From contig NZ_FCOE02000011.1 in NCBI RefSeq assembly GCF_001544915.2, positions 141,332-205,331 of the forward strand: a stretch of DNA of 64,000 bases, in the 5' to 3' direction. Source of the DNA: Caballeronia pedi. GTDB taxonomy: Bacteria; Pseudomonadota; Gammaproteobacteria; Burkholderiales; Burkholderiaceae. The position numbers and the translations under genes are program-made. The notes under the pieces were generated by a model. That model saw only the letters and a list, made by a program, of their open reading frames with translations. It was not told where the DNA came from and made no database searches. Positions 46,996 through 54,697 of this stretch are shown in pieces. Numbering within the stretch: position 1 is the first letter of the stretch; every line of letters starts with the position of its first letter.

Positions 46996-47457
46996 ATGTT
47001 CCGTTTCACTCATGTCGCGCGCGCCGCGTGCGCGCTGCTCGTCGCGTCGCTCGCGGCGAGCCCCGCTTTCGCCGACGATTGCTTCGAGCAGGCCGCCGCC
47101 TATCAGGGCGTCAATCCGCTCGTGCTGCGCGCCGTCGCGTGGCGCGAATCGAAAGGCGATGCCGCCGCCATCAACCGCAATCTCAACGGCTCGATGGATG
47201 TCGGCCAGTTGCAGATCAACTCGATTCATTTCCCGGATCTGGCGCGCCACGGCATACCGCATCGCGCGCTCACCGATCCGTGCGTCAACGTGTTCGTCGC
47301 CGCGTGGCTGCTGAAGCAGAAGATGGTGAAGTACGGCAATACGTGGCGCGCGGTCGGCGCGTATCACTCGGAATCGCCGAAGTATCGCGATGCCTACGCG
47401 CGCAGCATCCAGCAGATCCTCGTCGGCTGGGGCGAACTGCAACCGACCATGCGCTAA
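46996..47457 (+). CDS. lytic transglycosylase, IagB/IpgF-like
   Basis: 153 residues. Signal peptide (cut near A26, SPAFA-DD), then an SLT domain with catalytic E51 in AWRESKGD, the GSMDVGQLQINSIHF motif and AYHSES near the end. Such short transglycosylases make local gaps in peptidoglycan for secretion systems, pili or conjugation. Its two upstream neighbours are small exported proteins; no secretion ATPase or pilin gene is nearby. AAGGAG precedes the start. Confidence 0.9.
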   Translation: MFRFTHVARAACALLVASLAASPAFADDCFEQAAAYQGVNPLVLRAVAWRESKGDAAAINRNLNGSMDVGQLQINSIHFPDLARHGIPHRALTDPCVNVFVAAWLLKQKMVKYGNTWRAVGAYHSESPKYRDAYARSIQQILVGWGELQPTMR

Positions 47458-47816
47458 CGCCGCAGCCAGTCGAGCCAGCCGAGCGCGATGGCCGCGTTGA
47501 CGATCACGCCCAGCGTCGCCGCGAGCGCGGCGATCATGGTCCAGAACGCGGAGCGGCGCGACGCCTGCGCCGAATCGCGGGCGAGCTGCGCCGCGTCGTT
47601 CGCCGATGTCACCGACGCGAACATCGCGCGAAACTGCTCGTCCTGACGCGACGCTTCCTTGCGACGCAGCCACGCGCGCTTGAATGCCGCTTCGGGATCG
47701 GTGTCGGCGGACTCGTCGAGGTCCGCGCGAATAGAGGGTTCGCCGGCCGCCTCGTAACGTCGATAGCGCGCCTCGCGGGCCGTATGCGCATCGTTTTGCT
47801 CTTCTTTTTCAGTCAT
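47454..47816 (-). CDS. hypothetical protein with C-terminal transmembrane helix
   Basis: 120 residues. The first about 85 are charged and helical (MTEKEEQNDAHTAREARYRRYE...). A hydrophobic helix follows (about 90-113, FWTMIAALAATLGVIVNAAIAL), ending GWLDWLRR: a tail-anchored topology. The stop overlaps the stop of the convergent transglycosylase by four bases. No family recognised. Confidence 0.6.
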   Translation of the reverse strand: MTEKEEQNDAHTAREARYRRYEAAGEPSIRADLDESADTDPEAAFKRAWLRRKEASRQDEQFRAMFASVTSANDAAQLARDSAQASRRSAFWTMIAALAATLGVIVNAAIALGWLDWLRR

Positions 47817-47899
47817 TCCGATGACCCGTGTCGTGGCCTTCGGCGATTGTGCGCCTGCTTCGCGCGAATTGCGTGACGATGCGCGGCCCGCGCCGGCGG

Positions 47900-48637
47900 T
47901 CAGAGCTGGCTCATGCCGCCGTCGATAATGATCTCCGTGCCGACGATGAAACCCGATTCCGTCGATGCGAGATGCAGCACCGTCGCCGCGATTTCGCTCG
48001 ACTTGCCGAAGCGTCCGAGCGGAATCTGGCTTTGCAGTTGCGCGGCGGCTTCATCGACGAGGCCGAGTTTGCCATGCAGCGGCGTCGCGACCGGGCCGGG
48101 GCTCACGATATTCACACGCGCGCCGCGCGGCAGCAGTTCCGCCGACAGCGTCTTCGCGAGCGACACGAGCGCCGCCTTGCTCGCCGCATACACCGACGAC
48201 GCCGGCATGCCGATATGCGCGTTGATCGAACCGTTCAGCACGATCGACGCGTCCTTGTTGAGCAGCGGCACGAGCGACTGGATCTGGAAATACGGACCCT
48301 TGACATTGACCGCGAAGGTTTCGTCCCATGCCTTTTCGTCGATGTCGGTGAACGGCGCGAACGTGCCGACGCCCGCGTTCACGAACACCGCATCGAGGCG
48401 GATGTTCGCATCGGCGAGACGTTGCGCGAGTTCGCGCGCCGCGGCGACCGTACCCGCCACGTTGCGGATCGCGATGGCGTTCTCGCCGAGCGTGGCGCGC
48501 GCGGTGGCGAGCGCGCTTTCGTCGCGGCCCGTGATGACGACCCGCGCGCCTTCCGCGGCGAATGCCTGCGCCGCCGCGAGACCAATGCCGCTGTTGCCGC
48601 CGGTGACCAGAACTGTCTTGCCTTCGAAGCGATTCAT
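47900..48637 (-). CDS. SDR family oxidoreductase
   Basis: 245 residues from the ATG at 48637, with AAGGAG upstream. Complete classical SDR: TGGNSGIG (12-19), VNAGVG, the catalytic serine in NGSINAHIG and the YxxxK in VYAASKAAL, then PGPVATPLHGK. NAD(P)-dependent reduction or oxidation of an unknown small substrate. Divergent from the O-methyltransferase gene. Confidence 0.92.
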   Translation of the reverse strand: MNRFEGKTVLVTGGNSGIGLAAAQAFAAEGARVVITGRDESALATARATLGENAIAIRNVAGTVAAARELAQRLADANIRLDAVFVNAGVGTFAPFTDIDEKAWDETFAVNVKGPYFQIQSLVPLLNKDASIVLNGSINAHIGMPASSVYAASKAALVSLAKTLSAELLPRGARVNIVSPGPVATPLHGKLGLVDEAAAQLQSQIPLGRFGKSSEIAATVLHLASTESGFIVGTEIIIDGGMSQL

Positions 48638-48854
48638 GGCGTTCTCCTTGTGAACGTTGATCAGTGTGAAGCCATTATGGACGGCGTTTCGCATCCTGCC
48701 GTGCGATGCTCTCGGTGCACTCGTTCGATATCGTCGAACATGTTTTCGTCTTCGTGATGCGGGCCACACATCTCCTTGAACCGTGTGCGCGCGACGCCTA
48801 AAGTTACGCCGTCCTTCCCGCTCGCTTACGTGCAATTTCGACAGGAGGCGCATC

Positions 48855-49886
48855 ATGCAGGACGCGCAGGGCAACATCGACGGCGAGCCGAATCCGGAGC
48901 GGCTGCTGCAAATGGGCATGGCCTTCTGGGCATCGAAAGCGATGCTTTCGGCCGTCGAGCTTGGCGTATTCACGCAACTGGCGACCGGACCGCAACCGGC
49001 CGAGGATCTCACGCATGCGCTCGGACTGCATCCCCGCGCGGCGCTCGATTTTCTCGATACGCTCGTCGCGCTCAATCTGCTCACGCGCGAGGACGGCCGC
49101 TACGCAAACGCAGGCGATGCCGACATCTTCCTCGATCGCAACAAGCCAACTTATGTAGGCGGACTGCTGGAGATGGCGAACGCGCGGCTTTACCCGTTCT
49201 GGGGATCGCTGACCGACGCGCTGCGCAGCGGGCTGCCGCAGAACGAATCGAAGCACGGCGGCAATCTCTTCGACACCCTCTACAGCGACCCCGCGCGTCT
49301 GCGCGGCTTTCTGCACGCGATGAGCGGCGTGAGCATGGGCGCGGCGCGGGCGATCGCGCGGCAGTTTCCGTGGAGCGAGTACCGCACGTTCATCGATATC
49401 GGCGCGGCGCAGGGCGCGCTGCCGGTGCAGGTCGCGCTCGCGCATCCGCATCTGACGGGCGGCGGCTTCGATTTGCCGGTCGTCGGCCCGATCTTCGACG
49501 AATACGTCGCCGCGAACGGCCTGCAGGACCGGCTGCGCTTTTATCCCGGCGATTTCTTCAAGGGCCCGTGCCCGTCCGCCGATGTGCTCGTGATGGGTCA
49601 CATCCTGCACGACTGGAATCTGACGCAAAAGCTCGAACTGCTCGCGAAATGTCACGCGGCATTGCCGCCGGGCGGCTGCCTCATCGTGTACGACGCGATC
49701 ATCGACGACGCGCGTCGCCAGAACGCGTTCGGCCTGCTGATGAGCCTCAACATGCTGATCGAAACGCCGGGCGGCTTCGACTACACCGGCGCGCAATGCT
49801 GCGCGTGGATGAAGGAAGCGGGCTTCTCAGCGGCGCGCGTCGAGCCGCTGGTCGGACCGGATTCGATGGTGATCGCGACGAAGTAA
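48855..49886 (+). CDS. SAM-dependent O-methyltransferase (family 2 type)
   Basis: 343 residues from the ATG at 48855 behind AGGAGG. N-terminal winged-helix dimerisation domain (about 15-105), then a Rossmann methyltransferase domain with IDIGAAQGALPVQV as SAM motif I and the catalytic-histidine segment MGHILHDWNL. The family includes plant-type and carotenoid/acetylserotonin-like O-methyltransferases; the substrate cannot be named. Single gene, no biosynthetic cluster around it. Confidence 0.88.
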   Translation: MQDAQGNIDGEPNPERLLQMGMAFWASKAMLSAVELGVFTQLATGPQPAEDLTHALGLHPRAALDFLDTLVALNLLTREDGRYANAGDADIFLDRNKPTYVGGLLEMANARLYPFWGSLTDALRSGLPQNESKHGGNLFDTLYSDPARLRGFLHAMSGVSMGAARAIARQFPWSEYRTFIDIGAAQGALPVQVALAHPHLTGGGFDLPVVGPIFDEYVAANGLQDRLRFYPGDFFKGPCPSADVLVMGHILHDWNLTQKLELLAKCHAALPPGGCLIVYDAIIDDARRQNAFGLLMSLNMLIETPGGFDYTGAQCCAWMKEAGFSAARVEPLVGPDSMVIATK

Positions 49887-49911
49887 CTCCGTCGCGCGCC
49901 GTCACGCTTCG

Positions 49912-50115
49912 TCAGTGGTCGTTCGACATGCCTTTCAGGCGATCGTTGCCCGCATCGCGAGCCGCGTCGGAGGTGGAGAAATTTTCTTCGGAGACGATGG
50001 CGCGCTTGACCTCGCGCGCCGAAAAATCGACGAGCGTGATGACCCAGATGAAGCCGCCCGCCTGTTCCGCGGTCTGCACGAATGCGCGCAGGTTGCCTTC
50101 ATTCGACGATGCCAT
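49912..50115 (-). CDS. small hypothetical protein (67 aa)
   Basis: The start at 50115 (MASSNEGNLRAF) is favoured by GAGGAGG seven bases upstream; an ATG at 50133 sits upstream of that site. It reads FVQTAEQAGGFIWVITLVDFSAREVKRAIVSEENF, an alpha/beta pattern with no recognised family. First of three small minus-strand genes with good ribosome sites (49.9-51.0 kb). Confidence 0.6.
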   Translation of the reverse strand: MASSNEGNLRAFVQTAEQAGGFIWVITLVDFSAREVKRAIVSEENFSTSDAARDAGNDRLKGMSNDH

Positions 50116-50229
50116 ACCGACCTCCTCGTTCATGTTGATGCGCCCTGCCGTGCCGCGCGCTGCGTGGCAATCGGCGATGCGATGCGTCCGGCTGAACGGG
50201 CGCGAGCGGGCGGCAGCCGGCCGCCGTGA

Positions 50230-50625
50230 TCAGGCCTCGAAGTCGAGACCGCCGAAGAGCACCGACGGCTCCGCCTGCGAGCGCGTCGTGAGATCGACGT
50301 CGCGCGCGCCCTGCCACGCGTCGAGCTTGGCGCCGATCGCATCGAGGTATCGCACGAAACGGGCCTCGCCGCCAGCGCCCAGCAGGCGTTCGATTTCCTC
50401 GTCGTCCCAGGTCAGAAATACATTCAACGGATACACATAGCCGCGCCGATGGTCATCGCCCTCGTGTGGTGCGCGCTCGGCGCTGACGTGCAGGCGCGTC
50501 GGCACGAGCAGACTTTCGTAGGGCAAGACTTCGACGCGCACGCCGTGACCGACGACGCGCGTCACGCGCTCGACGATGCGCGGCATGAAGTCGGTCTCGT
50601 ACCGGAGCGCCTGTTGCCGATTCAA
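50230..50625 (-). CDS. hypothetical protein (131 aa, possibly DUF5594)
   Basis: The start is a TTG at 50625 with GGAGAA six bases upstream; the reading frame further upstream is the antisense of another gene. It reads LNRQQALRYETDFMPRIVERVTR and YVYPLNVFLTWDDEEIERLLG. From memory this resembles a Burkholderia-restricted family (DUF5594), but I cannot confirm it. Soluble, no signal. Ends LFGGLDFEA. Confidence 0.6.
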   Translation of the reverse strand: MNRQQALRYETDFMPRIVERVTRVVGHGVRVEVLPYESLLVPTRLHVSAERAPHEGDDHRRGYVYPLNVFLTWDDEEIERLLGAGGEARFVRYLDAIGAKLDAWQGARDVDLTTRSQAEPSVLFGGLDFEA

Positions 50626-50662
50626 AGCTGTTCTCCGCGCGCGGCCTTGGTGTGCGGCGGGT

Positions 50663-50965
50663 TCAGACGGGCGGCAGATCTTCGAGCGATTTCTCGATCT
50701 GACCGTCCTGCACGCGCGCCTCGATGCCGATATGCCCGTTCGCATACGGCATCGCGATGACTTTCGGGCCGAGAAAGGCACGGCCGCCGAGCGTGAAGAG
50801 CGTGCGGACTTCCTTGCCGCTTTTGATGGCGTCCACGACCTGCTGGACATCCACGATGGTGGTGGGCGCGGCCCAGTCGTTCGTGGCTGGATCGAAACTG
50901 CCCCAGCGCACGCTGGTCACGCGGTCGTTGACCCAGCGCACACCGTCGATCGCCAAAGTAGCCAT
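50663..50965 (-). CDS. hypothetical protein (100 aa)
   Basis: ATG at 50965 with CGGAGG upstream. It reads MATLAIDGVRWVNDRVTSVRWG, then VDVQQVVDAIKSGKEVRTLFTLGG and IGIEARVQDGQIEKSLEDLP. The beta-rich pattern and ...VVDAIKSGKEV... loosely recall DUF3892-type proteins; unproven. Divergent from dusA across 183 bases. Confidence 0.6.
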   Translation of the reverse strand: MATLAIDGVRWVNDRVTSVRWGSFDPATNDWAAPTTIVDVQQVVDAIKSGKEVRTLFTLGGRAFLGPKVIAMPYANGHIGIEARVQDGQIEKSLEDLPPV

Positions 50966-51148
50966 GTCTGCCTCCGATGCCGTCGTTGGGGGTGGTTTGG
51001 AAATCCTAGCATGGTGAGGCGAAGGGAGTGAACGTTTGCGACGCCCCGCGCGAGCGAACGGCACGACCGAACTGCCGCGCTGCGGTAAAATCGCGGATTC
51101 CCCTTCAGATTCAAGGCGGTTCGCCCGAAAGCGCGGCCGCTGTCGCCC

Positions 51149-52153
51149 ATGACAGCCGTATCGAAGATCAGCCCCCGCCGCGTTTCCGTCGCACCGATGA
51201 TGGATTGGACCGACCGCCATTGCCGGTCCCTGCATCGCCTCGTATCGCGTCATGCGTGGCTCTACACGGAAATGGTGACGACCGGCGCGCTGCTGTACGG
51301 CGATGTCGCGCGCCATCTCGCGTTCACACCCGCCGAAGGGCCCGTCGCGCTGCAGCTCGGCGGCAGCGAGCCGGCCGATCTCGCGAAAAGCGCGAAGCTC
51401 GGCGAGCAATGGGGCTACGACGAAATCAACCTGAATTGCGGATGCCCGTCCGAGCGCGTGCAGCGCGGCGCATTCGGCGCGTGCCTGATGAAGGAGCCGC
51501 AGCTCGTCGCGGATTGCGTGAAGGCGATGCGCGATGCCGTGTCGATTCCGGTGACGGTGAAGCATCGCATCGGCGTCGATACGGTCGAGGATTACGAGTT
51601 CGTGCGCGATTTCGTCGGCACGATCGCCGATGCGGGCTGCGAGGTGTTCATCGTGCATGCGCGCAACGCGATCCTCAAAGGCCTGAGCCCGAAGGAGAAC
51701 CGCGAGATTCCGCCGCTCAAGTATGAGTATGCGTATCGCCTGAAGCGCGACTTCCCGCATCTGGAGATTTCGATCAACGGCGGCATCAAGACGCTGGATG
51801 AAGTCGAGGAGCATCTGAAGCATGTCGACGGCGTGATGCTGGGTCGCGAGGCTTATCACAATCCGTATGTGCTCGCGGGCGTCGACACGCGCTTCTATGG
51901 CGCGGATACGCCGGTGCCTTCACGCGAGGAGATCGAGGCGGGACTGATCGGCTACGCGCGTAATGAACTCGCGCGCGGCACGTATCTCGGCGCGGTGACG
52001 CGGCATGCGCTCGGGCTTTATCGCGGGGTCGCGGGCGCGCGTGGATGGCGTCGCGTGCTGTCCGACAATCGCCGTCTCGCGAAGGGCGATCTGACGATTT
52101 TCGACGAGGCGCGTGCCCATCTCTGCGACGCCGCGGAAGCGATCGAATCCTGA
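51149..52153 (+). CDS. dusA: tRNA-dihydrouridine(20/20a) synthase DusA
   Basis: 334 residues. FMN TIM-barrel enzyme that reduces uridine in the tRNA D-loop using NADPH. VAPMMDWTDRHCR (14-26) is the DusA start, and the catalytic cysteine is C99 in NLNCGCPSERVQRGAFGACLM. MVTTGALLYGD and SINGGIKTLDE are typical of DusA rather than DusB or DusC. It lies 118 bases before tRNA-His, a neighbour that carries the D-loop it could modify. Confidence 0.95.
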   Translation: MTAVSKISPRRVSVAPMMDWTDRHCRSLHRLVSRHAWLYTEMVTTGALLYGDVARHLAFTPAEGPVALQLGGSEPADLAKSAKLGEQWGYDEINLNCGCPSERVQRGAFGACLMKEPQLVADCVKAMRDAVSIPVTVKHRIGVDTVEDYEFVRDFVGTIADAGCEVFIVHARNAILKGLSPKENREIPPLKYEYAYRLKRDFPHLEISINGGIKTLDEVEEHLKHVDGVMLGREAYHNPYVLAGVDTRFYGADTPVPSREEIEAGLIGYARNELARGTYLGAVTRHALGLYRGVAGARGWRRVLSDNRRLAKGDLTIFDEARAHLCDAAEAIES

Positions 52154-52271
52154 AGCGCGCGTGCCGGAAAAAGATGCTCAAAGGGGCTAGGCAAGCGCAA
52201 TCTTTGTTCGTATAATCTCGCTTCTTGATTGCTACGGCAGTTCTGAAGCAGTCAGGATCGCGGTAACAGTG

Positions 52272-52347
52272 GTGGCTGTAGCTCAGTTGGTAGAGTCCAG
52301 GATTGTGATTCCTGTCGTCGTGGGTTCGAGTCCCATCAGCCACCCCA
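52272..52347 (+). tRNA. tRNA-His (anticodon GTG)
   Basis: Full cloverleaf: acceptor GTGGCTG/CAGCCAC, anticodon stem CAGGA/TCCTG with loop TTGTGAT (anticodon GTG), T-arm GTGGGTTCGAGTCCCAT. C73 and an encoded CCA (52345-52347) are present. The base before the gene (52271) is G, the G-1 identity element that pairs with C73. It marks the left side of the prophage and is a plausible attachment site. Confidence 0.97.
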
Positions 52348-52380
52348 CCGAGAATGCCAAGCAGTTCAATGATTTATAGA

Positions 52381-52413
52381 AACGGCACTGTGAAAAATCA
52401 CAGTGCCGTTTTT
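52381..52413 (+). terminator. Rho-independent terminator after tRNA-His
   Basis: Perfect 13-bp stem AACGGCACTGTGA/TCACAGTGCCGTT (52381-52393 and 52398-52410) with an AAAA loop, followed by TTT. It ends tRNA-His transcription, or guards the prophage edge. Confidence 0.88.
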
Positions 52414-52486
52414 GCTTTGGTTCCCGCGAAAATTCCCATTTTGGGAATTGAACAGCCCTGTATGCTTATATGCCAAAGCGTATATG

Positions 52487-52502
52487 CTGTACATGCATAC
52501 AG
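52487..52502. promoter_or_regulatory. SOS-box-like palindrome at prophage edge
   Basis: CTGTACATGCATACAG: CTG-N10-CAG with CTGTA and TACAG arms, the same arms as the first lexA box apart from the centre. It matches 13 of 16 positions of CTG(TA)5CAG. It lies 227 bases upstream of the conversion-like gene start. Binding by LexA or by a phage repressor is inferred. Confidence 0.45.
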
Positions 52503-52728
52503 CTTCGCAGGGCGCGCACTTGGGCCTGTTCCAGATCGAACTCGGAGCGCACCATTGCCCGCAAATGCGAGCATTGGGGTGGCGATATTGCGAACGGAAA
52601 TCACGCGGTTTGCGTGCGCGGCTGCGGAACTCAGGTAACAGCAGTGCTGGCTAACGGCTGTGCATTCTGGGTATGGGCCGTCGGCACAGACGACGAATCA
52701 CACAACACGGGCACTATAGGGAGAGAAG

Positions 52729-54180
52729 GTGGTAAGCGGAAACAAGGTTGAACCATTCAAAAAGGCGCTCGTTTATTCCAGCATCGTAATCTGTGTTCTG
52801 GTCTTCGCAGCATACCTCACGATAATTGGACACTCATATTTTTTCCAAGACGATTTCTATTTCTGGCCGCGCTACTCCACGCTCGAATTTCATCACTTGT
52901 TCAATCCGAAAGGCAACTTCGGACGGCCAGTAACGCGAGATCTTTACTTTTTCCTGACGTCGCACATTCTCGGAAAGGATCCCGCTAATTTTTTCTATCT
53001 GAATCTCGCCGTTATCGCGGGTGTTTGTTGGTTCATCTATAGGACACTGCGCGAGTTTTCTATCGATCCGTATGTCGCAGCGACCGCCGCGGCTGTGTAT
53101 TTCTACATGGCGCCAACTGTCCCGCACGCATTGTGGATCTCCAATTCTCAGCACACTGTCGCCCACCTCTTTTCTTTCTGGTTCATCGCGTTGATGATAG
53201 GCGGAATTAATGCCGGAAAGCCGCGCCTTGTGAGCGCAGCGATTGTCTTTCTGCTGGCGGTTTTCTCGAACGTGAGCTCGCTGTTCGCGGTCGTGTTTGT
53301 CGGCGTATATGTACTGCTGCGCAATCACCGAACCGCGATTCCGCAATTCGGGCGTTTGATCGTGTTCCTCGGCGCTCTGACTTCGGTGACAGTCGCATGG
53401 TCGCTCGCGATCTCTCACAATGCGCCGGTAGTTTATAAATTGGATTTGTCGCTTGAGCACTCGCTGATCGGCGCGCAGTTCTACGACGAGCTGTTGCGCG
53501 CGGGGATGATTGGGCGAGGATACTGGCTTCTCTTCATTGCTGTGATCGCCCTCGTCGCGCTCAACATCCGGCGCACCTATCTTTTGACCTTGCCGCTGCT
53601 CGCGGCATTCGGCACAGCGTTCGGCATGCTGTTCTTCCTAAGCGATCAGCGCACGCTCGGGTACATGGCGATTCCTTACATCCTGTTTGCGCTGATGCTG
53701 TTCGGGAACTTCGCCATGCCTGCGTTCCGGGCGCGCGAGATCCGGTCGTTCGCGCTGATCGGTCTGAGCTTCGTGTTCGTGTTCTATTCGATCGAGAACG
53801 GCGCACCGCAGCGAGAGAGCTTTATGGATTCGCCTTACGGATCCGGAATCAGAGAACTGCAGACGGCCGTCAAGAATGTCCCAATCACAAAAGACACTGC
53901 GTTCTGCTTCGCGCCGAGCATTCCAAGCCCGGAGGAAGCCAACACCTCGCCATTTTGGCTTGTCTTGGGCGTCGGGCGCGCGTTCTGGTTGATCGATTAT
54001 GGCGATCAATATAAGCGGCAATTCCTTTTCTACAAAGACGCGAAATGCTCGATGCCGGACGCCGTGCATGTGACTGTCTCGAAAAGAAACGCCACACTTG
54101 CGGTGACCAGCATTCAGGGCCCTGAATCGGCCGGATTTCCAGCCCGACAATTGCAGGGGGCGCTTGAGCATTCTCGATAG
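52729..54180 (+). CDS. polytopic membrane protein, GT-C-like; probable lysogenic conversion gene
   Basis: 483 residues from GTG 52729 (GGGAG a few bases upstream). About ten to eleven transmembrane segments. The first loop, right after helix 1, has FFQDDFYFW (DD at 41-42), the acidic pair position of GT-C glycosyltransferases that use lipid-linked sugars. The C-terminal about 115 residues are soluble. AT-richer codon use than the chromosome and orientation opposite to all phage tail and lysis genes suggest a moron that may modify host O-antigen. No gtrA or gtrB partners are beside it. Substrate unknown. Confidence 0.65.
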   Translation: MVSGNKVEPFKKALVYSSIVICVLVFAAYLTIIGHSYFFQDDFYFWPRYSTLEFHHLFNPKGNFGRPVTRDLYFFLTSHILGKDPANFFYLNLAVIAGVCWFIYRTLREFSIDPYVAATAAAVYFYMAPTVPHALWISNSQHTVAHLFSFWFIALMIGGINAGKPRLVSAAIVFLLAVFSNVSSLFAVVFVGVYVLLRNHRTAIPQFGRLIVFLGALTSVTVAWSLAISHNAPVVYKLDLSLEHSLIGAQFYDELLRAGMIGRGYWLLFIAVIALVALNIRRTYLLTLPLLAAFGTAFGMLFFLSDQRTLGYMAIPYILFALMLFGNFAMPAFRAREIRSFALIGLSFVFVFYSIENGAPQRESFMDSPYGSGIRELQTAVKNVPITKDTAFCFAPSIPSPEEANTSPFWLVLGVGRAFWLIDYGDQYKRQFLFYKDAKCSMPDAVHVTVSKRNATLAVTSIQGPESAGFPARQLQGALEHSR

Positions 54181-54183
54181 CCT

Positions 54184-54447
54184 TTAGCGAAACTTCCACC
54201 CGCAATGCTCAATGCCGACCTTGTCATGCGCTGTTACCTGATCGACAAGGCCGCGCGACATGACGCGCACGTCTGCGTCAGTCGGCGTGATCGGCTTGAA
54301 ATACAGGCATGAGTTATCGACGACCCGGGTCGGCCCCGGCACTTCCTTGGCCGGCTCCGGGGTTGTCTTCACCGGAGCCACGGAGCATCCGGATAAGCTC
54401 ATCGCGAGCAGCAGCGTCATCGAGAATGACCTGAGAATTTTCCACAT
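54184..54447 (-). CDS. outer-membrane spanin lipoprotein (Rz1-like)
   Basis: 87 residues. Lipoprotein signal with lipobox LSGC (C21 from the ATG at 54447) followed by a Pro-rich APVKTTPEPAKEVPGP, the Rz1 hallmark, then a Cys-containing C-terminal part (NSCLYF, IEHCGW). The first 134 bases lie inside the 3' part of the Rz gene in another frame, the classic spanin arrangement. It joins inner and outer membranes with Rz at the last step of lysis. Longer than lambda Rz1 (60). Confidence 0.85.
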   Translation of the reverse strand: MWKILRSFSMTLLLAMSLSGCSVAPVKTTPEPAKEVPGPTRVVDNSCLYFKPITPTDADVRVMSRGLVDQVTAHDKVGIEHCGWKFR

Positions 54448-54697
54448 TGGTGCGCTCCTGCGCGGCGGTCGCCGCAGTCTTTGCCGCGTCCGCGTCGGCC
54501 TGAATGTCTGCCGTCTTGCGCGCGGTGAGGTTGTTTTCCGCTACTTGCTGTTTCACCTCCGCCGCGGCGACGTCGACCTGCGCCTTCTGCTGCGCATCTG
54601 CTACCTTCGCCTTGCTGCTCAAATGGAAGAACAGAGCAGCGACCGCGGACAGCCCGGCGACCACCCACGGCCCGAGCTTCATCAAGAGTTCGATCAT
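54314..54697 (-). CDS. inner-membrane spanin (Rz-like)
   Basis: 127 residues from the ATG at 54697 (GGAGAA upstream), overlapping the endolysin stop as ATGA. One N-terminal transmembrane segment (about 7-24, LGPWVVAGLSAVAALFFHL), then an Ala/Gln/Glu-rich helical periplasmic domain (about 28-95) typical of Rz. It contains the start of Rz1 in an alternative frame. The C-terminal end SGEDNPGAGQGSAGADPGRR is shaped by the overlap. Confidence 0.85.
   Translation of the reverse strand: MIELLMKLGPWVVAGLSAVAALFFHLSSKAKVADAQQKAQVDVAAAEVKQQVAENNLTARKTADIQADADAAKTAATAAQERTNVENSQVILDDAAARDELIRMLRGSGEDNPGAGQGSAGADPGRR

Larger units (their letters stand above)
52348..52728. other. 381-base junction between tRNA-His and the prophage conversion gene
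   Basis: AT-richer than the chromosome to its left. It holds a strong terminator (52381-52413), a small hairpin AATTCCCA/TGGGAATT (52431-52438 and 52442-52449) and an SOS-box-like palindrome (52487-52502). Short open frames here (for example 52403-52654 and 52470-52751) lack ribosome sites and recognisable products, so none is annotated. Confidence 0.55.

Noticed and set aside
50230..50850. Longer 206-residue version of the 131-residue gene
   Set aside because: The first 75 codons are antisense to the neighbouring 100-residue gene, while a TTG with a good ribosome site explains the conserved-looking part.
52458..52473. CTGTATGCTTATATGC as a second SOS box beside 52487
   Set aside because: The right arm is TGC rather than CAG; only a half-site, so not counted.
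52403..52751. Short frames between tRNA-His and the conversion gene, one with several cysteines
   Set aside because: No ribosome-binding site, no recognisable domain, and they run through a terminator region, an SOS-like site or the next gene start.
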